Shown piece after piece: positions 57,033-64,000 of a stretch of 64,000 bases of DNA. A model generated the notes under the pieces. It did not search any database. It saw only the letters and a list, made by a program, of their open reading frames with translations, and was not told where the DNA came from. The stretch is from Cryptomeria japonica (lineage: Eukaryota > Streptophyta > Pinopsida > Cupressales > Cupressaceae). Numbering within the stretch: position 1 is the stretch's first letter; the number at the start of each line of letters is the position of its first letter. The DNA lies in NCBI RefSeq assembly GCF_030272615.1, contig NC_081407.1, positions 379,833,179 through 379,897,178 of the forward strand, read 5' to 3'. Position numbers and translations under genes: made by a program.

Positions 57033-59323
57033 AGGGGTGAACCCAAAATAGTGGGTTACACTTTTTCGGATGAAAAAAATTTCACTCTTTTTTTCCAAAA
57101 ATAAATTTTAGCCATGTTCTATCGAAACCCCCTTTCGATCGAATGTAAAAAACACATTCGATTGAAACCCACTTCTGATCGAACCCAAAAAATCATAAAA
57201 TACAAAATTTGCATTAGGAGGTTCCATAGAAGGGGGGTTCGATCAAACCCCCTTCGTTAGAACATATGTTCTATCGAACCTACTTGATTTTGGTTTCCCC
57301 CCAAGCCTCTCATAGTTTATGCATATTTTTGTCCTTTGAAGCTCAATTTGGGGGCTCAAATGGACGAATTTTGACAAACCCAAATACATGATACTACTAA
57401 TCAAAGTAAGCTTTCTAATGACTATTATTTTAATATATAAGTATCTAGTAGAATATTGAGAGGGGGGGGGGTGTGAATCAGTATACTGAAAAACTGGTAC
57501 AAAGTTCTCATACTCAAATTCAATCACACAAAATAAACATATCTCAATCAAGACCAATATTCATAAGAATACTTGACATCAACCAGTTTGACTGTTATGA
57601 CAACTTAACAGTAAAAAACTTCAATCTTGTAAGCATTAACAATGCTTAATCATAACTCAACATATTCATCTCTCAATGCTTCTAGTTATCATGCCTTATT
57701 AGAAGTTAATCAAACCAACAAATAAGATCATAACCACAAAAATATTCACCACTTGACACAAATGTTTATACGTGGAAAACCCAAATAGGTAAAAACCACG
57801 GTGAGATGAGACTCATAAGGATAGCTATCTGAACTCTTCGGAAGTTCGCCATGTTAGGAGCCAAGCCTGTTAAAGCTTTACAATAAGTCCTGTTAAGAAC
57901 TAATTCCGGTTAGGAATCACTCGGTTAAGAAATTTACAAATATGCCTTGATAAAATGCACAATACCCTATTAGGAGTAACCTCGCTGAAGGATTTAAGAA
58001 TCCAAGCTAATGGACCACCTTGTTAGAGGATTTAATGAGTAACCAAGCTTGTTAGAGCTTACCCAGTTAAGGGGTTTCACTTCTGTTGTAATTGTTAGAA
58101 AACAATAGGTTTTCTTGATCTGTCTGAATAGCACTACATTTGCTTGATCAGATCCATTTAAGCTTCAATCTGCCTTCACTCAAAGTGCATATCCATTCAC
58201 TAGTTACGAAACTACACACTCAATAGGTTTCTTCCAATCTTGCCAACAACCTTTACAAACAACTTCATCGACCTTAAATACAAATCAATTAGGTCGGTAA
58301 CACAACAAAAACCTAATTCTCATCATCGAGATTACAAACACGTTGGTACAATCTTGACCGTTAGAAATCATGACAATCTCTTCACATTCTTCAAAAAAAT
58401 TCCAACCACTTCATGATCATTGTTTCATCGGACTTTGTAACTCATCACGCATGGTGCATTAGATGCAATCCACTTTGCTCCTTCCCTAGACAATAACCAA
58501 ACGTGCCAAAACAATTTGAACTTATCCTCATACAATGATCACACGTGTCTCCATCATTATCGCTCATCAGATAATAAACCAACAAACTTGATCGGTTAGG
58601 GTTTAACAACTAATAGAGTTTACCGGTTACATTGCATAGAAATGTTTAACCCTTTACACCGGTTTACCAGTTCAACTCACAAACTTAACACACCGGTTTA
58701 CAACATCTTCCACAAAGCTCTTCTAACCTGTTACTAGCCAATATCAAAAACAACAATATCAACAATAACATGAATACCATTACCGGTTCAATTGACATCA
58801 ACGACAATATATCATTAATGAAATCTCTATGCAAAATGCCAACAAACTCAAAATGCCAACATTATGATCAACCAAATGAACATATGTCAAAATTATAGTT
58901 AACTCGACTTCAAAACTTAATAAAATATGAAATATTGAAGATAATGTTATGAAACCAATTGGAAACATTATATATGGATGTCACAAAACTAAATTCAAAA
59001 GAATCAAATTCATATCTATTTTAGAAAAAAAGTTATGGCATACCAAATGAGTATCACTCTTTAAAAATGTTTGTTTTTGTAAAAAACTAGTTTTTGAGGG
59101 AGATAAAAAAAAATGAAAAATAAATTGATTAAAAAAAAATTCAAAAAAATATATTTAGAATCTACACACAAAATGTCACAAATCACTAGTTCACATATCT
59201 GCAAATTCCTTATGGTTTAGCAATAATAAGTGTCTGAATGTGAGGTTTTTTTTTTTCTGAAAATGAAAATTGAAGTGTCAAAGTTGGCAAAAAAGTGTAA
59301 CCCACTATTGTGGGTTCACCCCT
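57033..59323. mobile_element. TIR element inserted in the LINE, with a nested LTR
   Basis: The ends are inverted copies, 57031-57068 and 59289-59325: CTAGGGGTGAACCCA then AATAGTGGGTTACACTTTTT, with one mismatch in about 37 bases. Removing the element and one copy of the palindromic CTAG (or the TA in it) restores the LINE reading frame through ISPRVKGIQLPN apart from one stop. The target duplication is therefore TA or CTAG. No transposase is visible and the own sequence is about 850 bp (57033-57435 and 58862-59323), rich in TCGAACCCCC-like words on the left. The TA site would fit Tc1/mariner-type elements, but the TIR itself is not one I know. Confidence 0.75.
57436..58861 (-). mobile_element. 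LTR (apparently solo) nested in the TIR element
   Basis: The minus-strand start is TGTTGGCATTTTGAGTTTG (plus end 58861), or possibly 58844 because AAAATGCCAACA is duplicated. The TTGAGAGGGG...GTGAATCAGTA signature lies at 57457-57481. Words of the type GTTAAGGGGTTTCAC recur at 57850-58080. The left edge is placed by analogy with E3 and has lost the TG. No clean target duplication was found. Confidence 0.6.
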
Positions 59324-61374
59324 AGGTCAGATCAAATTATCCCTTAGGAGATAGTATATTGCCTCAGACACTATAACAAATAAGGTCGGAGCAAAGGGGC
59401 AACCTTTTCTACTAGATCTCCCTAGTTTGAAGCTCTCAGAGGTAGACCCATTTATGTCAAGCTGAGCAGAGGCATCCTTAAGAAGGACCTGCACAAGGTG
59501 GCAAAATTCCATAGGAAATCCAAAAGCTTCTAGCATCATTATAATGTATCCCCATTCAACTCAATCTTAAGCTTTCTCAAAATCTAATAAGAACATGGCA
59601 GCATTTTGTTTGGACACTTTAGCCTACTCCATGGTCTCCTAGATCGTAGTGACATTCTCAAGTATATATCTTCCTTTAATGAGCCTAGTCTGAGTGGAAC
59701 ATATAAGATTGGGAAATACATTAACAAGTATAATAGCTAGAATTTTGGCTAGAATTTTGTATGAGACATTAAGAAGGGTTATAGGCCTCTAATTCTTTAT
59801 AAGGGACTTGTCACCCACTTTATGGAGGAGTTTAATGAGTCCCCTGTTGAGATCCATGCCAAGGGATCCTACCTCAATGGCTTCCTCATACACATCTATA
59901 AGCTCTTTACTTATCCAGTCAATATTGGCTTTGTAGAACTCAACCGGAAGCCCATCTAGCCTAGGGACCTTGCCATTGTTTAGAGCCCTGATTGCATTTT
60001 TTATTTCATCAATAGAGATTGGCTTCCTCAACTCAGAGGCATCCACATTAGACACCAAGTGTGGGATTAACTCTTTACGACATTTCCTAGCTAACTCAAT
60101 TTTTGGACCCTCTTCGGATGTAAACAATTCCTTATAAAAGGTTACACACTTATTCTTAATATCATCAATATCCACAATCTCTTCACCATCCACCCAGAGG
60201 CTATCAATCTTTTCTCTATACACTTTTTTCTTCAACATGTTAAAGAATAATTTTGAACCTTTATCACCATGTTGCAACCAATTGGCCCTATCTCTAATCT
60301 TAGCTCCAACAATCGTGTTTTGCTGCACTTTCCTCAAATGATCCTTGGTCAAGGCCATATATTGAGATTTCCTGACATATTTGGGGTCTTGCTGAACTTG
60401 AGCTTCCAAACAATGCAGACTGTCAATTAAAGTTCTCTCCTCTAATCTGGCATCCTTGGCTTTCTTCCTACCCACAGTAGATAGGAGTCATTTCCAACTT
60501 CTAATATTCTGATTGCATTGATCAATAATAGACTTGTGCCCCACCCTCCATTTATTGTATTGGCTAACAATAGGGATTGCAGCAAGGACCTCTTGATCCT
60601 CAATTAGGGAAGTGTTTAATGTGAAATTACCTTTGTAACATTCCTTGTTTGGGGCCCTATTCCTGATACATATTTGTGAGACAATGGGATGGTGATCTGA
60701 GAGAGTGAAGGGGAAAACTTTCACACCGGTACCATTGTCATCGTGTTGAAAAGGGTAAAAATATTTATTCATATAAAACCTGTCAAGTCTGTTATACATC
60801 CTCTTGTTACCTTTTTGCGCATTGCACCATGTATACCATATGCCCCCATACTCTCTTTTCAACCCCTCCAAGGGGTCAAATAGTCTCTCCATTCCCTTCA
60901 TTTTGTCCTATTGAATATTCTCTATCCCCTTCCACTTCATTTTTAATCCATCTTCTTTGTCCTTTGGATACTCAAACATGTTGAAGTATCCTCCTACAAT
61001 CCAAGGGGTATCAGACAAAGTGCTTATCCATTGCCACATACCTGCTCTCTCACAGTAATCATTGAAGGCATAGATAGAACATATCTCAATCTTATCCATT
61101 TCAACCTTAACGATAGTCCAAGCCGCTCTCTCATAGGGAGAAGATGCATACTCCACAATAGCATCTCTCCATTTAGGATTGAGGAGCAAGGCAGAGCCTC
61201 CTTTGCCTTTCTCATGTTTGGTGGTAATTCTACAAGCGTCCTTCCAGATGAACTTAAGATTAACCTCGAGTGAAACTAACTTCTTTTACTTCCTGCAACA
61301 TGACAATATCTGCATCTATGTGATACTTCATAAACCTTCTTATTACATGTTTCCTGTTTGGGGATTCAAGCCCA

Positions 61375-63337
61375 CTAATATTCCATGATATGCACATCAT
61401 CATCAAGCATATCAGGGCCTTTGGTAGCCTTAAAGTTGTTGAAGCATTTGGGGAGATCTATATTAGCATCAACTTTCTTAGGGAGGGGGGGTATTTTCCC
61501 TTTAGATCTACCTCTTTTTCTTCTCACTTGGGGTGACTTCTTTATCTAAGAAGATTTAGTCTCTATCTTGCAAGTTGGTTCACCTTCATCAGGGAAGATC
61601 ATTTCTCTCTCAATCTCCCCATCAGAGACCAACTTGTTGGAGATCCACTCCATATCCAACTAAGACTCCAGGTTATTAATACCAAATGAGCCTTCAAAAC
61701 TTTCAGGCTCTTAATCACCATCCCTAGCCGGATTGAGAGAAGTAAGGGGAATAGATGTCCTAATTGTAGGATCGACAACAATAATATCAGAAAAGGCAGA
61801 GTCCTTATCTTCTACAATAACAGGTTTAGCAGATTTACTGTTGGCACCCTCAATAGACTAGAGGGATACATGGGAATGTTCAACCCCTTCTACATTTATA
61901 ACATCAGAACCAGCCAGAGGAGTAGAAGGCTCATCTCTTAAAAGCTCAAATCTATTAGCAACCTTAATACGATTATTGGTATCAGGGGAGGAGCTCTTTC
62001 CCCTGCATCCCTTCAGGTTATAAGAGGTTTGGTCCTTCTTTTCAAAATCTTGGACAACAGACTTAACCAAAGAATCCTTTTTACTTTTAGCAAATTTTTG
62101 TTCCAGGGGTTGAGCATTGGAATCGACATCCATGGGGATTGATTCCGATCCTTTGGGCTAATTATCCCAAATAGCTTTTTTAATCTTATCTAAGACCAGT
62201 TGTTGAGCATTCTTCCTTCTAGATTTGTGAGTTGTAGGCATCTCAATTGAGGAAAGTTTTTATTGGTCTCCTCTAACTGGGAGATCGCCTCAGCAATAGT
62301 TGAGTGGGGAGGGGAATCATCAGTAAACACCCCAAATTGGGTCGAGTGATCAAATTCAGGGGGGTTTGAGGAAGGTTCCAAGATAGCCATTTTAACGGCC
62401 TATTTGAGATCATCCAGTTTATTCATAAGCAGAGGGGCAGAATTCCTAATATCATCATTAGTGGGGGTTTTAGCCATAGAATACCTGATAGCTTTAGAGT
62501 CTTTAGGATTAGCCTTATCATTTTTTCGGCTTCCTAGCAGACATAATAGGTCAATTATGCCTAATATGTCCTTCCCACCTGCACAAAAAACAAGCATTAA
62601 TGTCTCCTAAGGTTTCCACAAAACAAGTAATAGGGTCATATTCAAGCTTGATATCAATGAATCTTGGAAGCTCTTGGTCTGGGTTGATTGAAACCAGAAC
62701 CCTCACGTCAAGATGTGGCACAGGAGAAGGTGTGTTATCGATTCTAATAACCCTATCGATGGGTTGCAAAATATACAAAATAAAATTCCACAGCACCGGA
62801 GAGAGATTTTTTAATTCTAAACATCTAAGGAACAAGAGTGCCAAAATTTCCTCATTGACTGCATCGCGAGTCCAATTAAAGGCCCTGAAAGTACATCTCC
62901 CTATAGTCCAGAATTGCTTATGCACAACAGTAGATTAGGATTTTGCATCCCTGAAAGAAAATAACAAACAACCCTTTTTGCAACATACGACAAAAAGAGA
63001 CATGATACCCTAGTTTTTTAATCCAAATATTCATAGTCCAATCATCAAGAAATCTGCAGGTCGGGCATTTTTCGACATCCATAGCTGCAAGAAAAATAAC
63101 AATGGAATTTAACCTAGATTTTTCCAAATTAATGGCTTTATTTATTGAATCATTAGGAATGAGCGATAAGGTAGGAAGAGGCAGGCTAGAAATCTTACCT
63201 CGTCCTTCCTTTCCGCCATCAAAACCAGACCCAGAATCACTCACCGAATCAAAAAATGCGTCGGTTGGAACAGAGAAAACTTCGTCGGCGAGGGCATCTT
63301 TAAACGACTTAGGGCTAATATTACCTGCGACCTCCAT
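61375..63337 (-). pseudogene. LINE ORF1: DUF4283-like nucleic-acid-binding protein
   Basis: ATG at 63335-63337 (MEVAGNISPKSFKDALADEV) to TAG at 61375-61377. The region with LFLRCLELKNLSPVLWNF, DVRVLVSINPDQELPRFIDI and YDPITCFVETLGDINACFLC corresponds to the DUF4283 and zf-CCHC_4 arrangement of plant L1 ORF1. The knuckle CFLCRWEGHIRHN has a TGA where its last Cys should be. At least three frameshifts (near 62930, 62600 and 62150) and several stops follow. The C-terminal part is Lys/Ser-rich and ends DMLDDDVHIMEY. By family knowledge it binds the LINE RNA. Confidence 0.78.
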
Positions 63338-63585
63338 TAATTCATCTGGACACTGTGAGTTGTTTCTCTATCCTCTAGATGAGTCACCCATGGTGTCTCA
63401 TAATTAATCCCGCACATGCGCATAGATGGGAAAGACACAGAGCCGAGAACGAGAAAAAACCAAACCCTAAGGCAATGAAAAGACAGAAAAAGATAAAAAT
63501 AAGGTAGCACAAACCTTACCCACGAGGAGGAGGCGTTACCACCTCCTCCACACGCAGGGGTCGACCCCCACTTCAAGGCCCACGT

Positions 63586-63714
63586 CACTGTTCCCGTAAG
63601 CCTGGTTGCAAAGCGTCGAGACTTTCCCAGACTAATAAAAAATGTTATTCACTGTTCCCGTAAGCCTGGTTGCGAAGCGTCGAGACTTTCCCAGACTAAT
63701 AAAAAAATGTTATT
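63586..63714. repeat. Tandem duplication at the LINE 5' end
   Basis: Two units of 64-65 bp (63586-63649 and 63650-63714), each CACTGTTCCCGTAAGCCTGG ... GTCGAGACTTTCCCAGACT ... ATGTTATT, differ by one A/G and one A-run length. They precede ORF1 on the minus strand and could be promoter-like 5' UTR repeats. The remaining 63715-64000 is AT-rich with no gene. Confidence 0.85.
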
Positions 63715-64000
63715 GCTACACATATTCAAAATACAACAACCATTATTATTATTCTTTATTATATTAAATTATCTTTCCATTTATATGGAAATTATCTATC
63801 CAAAAATATTTGAGTTGTATTTGAGGGAATCTTTACTACTGTGAGTTACATTTTGGTATTGGGAGTTGCATGAAATAAATTGTTACATGAAAAATTATAC
63901 CTTGAACCTGCTGAAAGTAAACGCAAGGCAAGTATCACTTATTAATTAATTAGTCATGTTCTGGGAAAGAGAGGGGAGAGGGTTGATTTGCAAGAAGACC

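Larger units (their letters stand above)
55127..61403 (-). pseudogene. LINE ORF2: endonuclease, reverse transcriptase, zf-RVT
   Basis: It starts at ATG 61401-61403 (CISWNISGLESPNRKHVIRR), overlapping the end of ORF1 by 29 bp. Endonuclease motifs: DADIVMLQEVKE, YTWCNAQKGNKRMYNRLDR and LSDHHPI. RT: ALNNGKVPRLDGLPVEFYK, RPITLLNVSYKILAKIL, FLLDFEKA with stops at the following Tyr and Arg codons, GRSSRKGCPFAPTLFVIVSE. After the insertion it resumes with VKGIQLPNKEDLLNIQF and LQLEENNMDFFINKLNIFSE. The stretch that should hold the ADD catalytic motif between these two blocks is deleted. The C-terminal zf-RVT-like region reads VAPKKKCFKWMLIINRLPCR, FDICNLCEVTKNIQHLCFDC. It ends at 55127-55129. Confidence 0.9.
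54910..63706 (-). mobile_element. L1-type LINE, near full length, interrupted
   Basis: ORF1 (DUF4283-like plus knuckle) and ORF2 (endonuclease, RT, zf-RVT) lie in the usual order on the minus strand. The 3' end is a short A-run (plus-strand T-run 54908-54914). The eight bases ATGTTATT occur at 54902-54909 and again at 63707-63714, a plausible target duplication, though the tandem 5' end also contains that word. Removing the 2.3-kb insertion at 57033-59323 leaves a LINE of about 6.5 kb. Many stops and a deletion in the RT active site show that it is inactive. Confidence 0.85.

Overview
The window looks like repeat-rich nuclear DNA of a land plant. A gymnosperm such as a conifer is my best guess, from the long nested LTR retrotransposons, the large decayed elements and the CpG-depleted AT-rich sequence, but no marker gene proves it. 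I see no intact host gene, no rRNA or tRNA gene and no CRISPR. Almost every long reading frame belongs to a mobile element and carries stops, many of which can be read as C-to-T changes (CGA to TGA, CAG to TAG, TGG to TGA/TAG).

Layout. 1-1599: tail of a CACTA TNP2-like transposase. 1600-5306: AT-rich, no gene. 5307-8451 (-): a decayed protein of about 1,000 residues of unknown family. 8808-16201 (+): complete Ty1/copia element (E1) with both LTRs and a near-perfect target duplication. 17175-17758 (-): unknown broken gene. 18052-19258: solo LTR. 20657-49885 (-): one Ty3/gypsy-type insertion (target duplication CCTAT on both sides) stretched to 29 kb by later arrivals. These are a non-autonomous LTR element with two novel ORFs (E3, 22086-28824) in its 3' LTR, a copia element (E2, 38471-44786) in its body and a solo LTR (48402-49562) in its 5' LTR. 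Its interior also holds a fold-back palindromic array (30457-32397), a satellite of about 360 bp (32805-35090) and a spliced gene-like relic (35544-37357). The gypsy element itself sits in the subterminal hairpin repeats of a CACTA-type element ending at 50324. 50325-51770 (-): gypsy RNase H/integrase relic. 51771-54901: unresolved retroelement debris. 54910-63706 (-): L1-type LINE with ORF1 and ORF2, split at 57033-59323 by an element with 37-bp terminal inverted repeats that itself contains an LTR.

Most notable is E3. It has the LTR termini, Met-initiator-type primer site and duplicated polypurine tract of the E1/E2 copia elements, but no protease, integrase or reverse transcriptase. It encodes a coiled-coil protein with four CCHC knuckles and a second protein of about 1,170 residues. 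Part of the latter resembles the unknown 5307-8451 protein. This suggests a family of large proteins of unknown role carried by retroelements that depend on copia machinery in trans.
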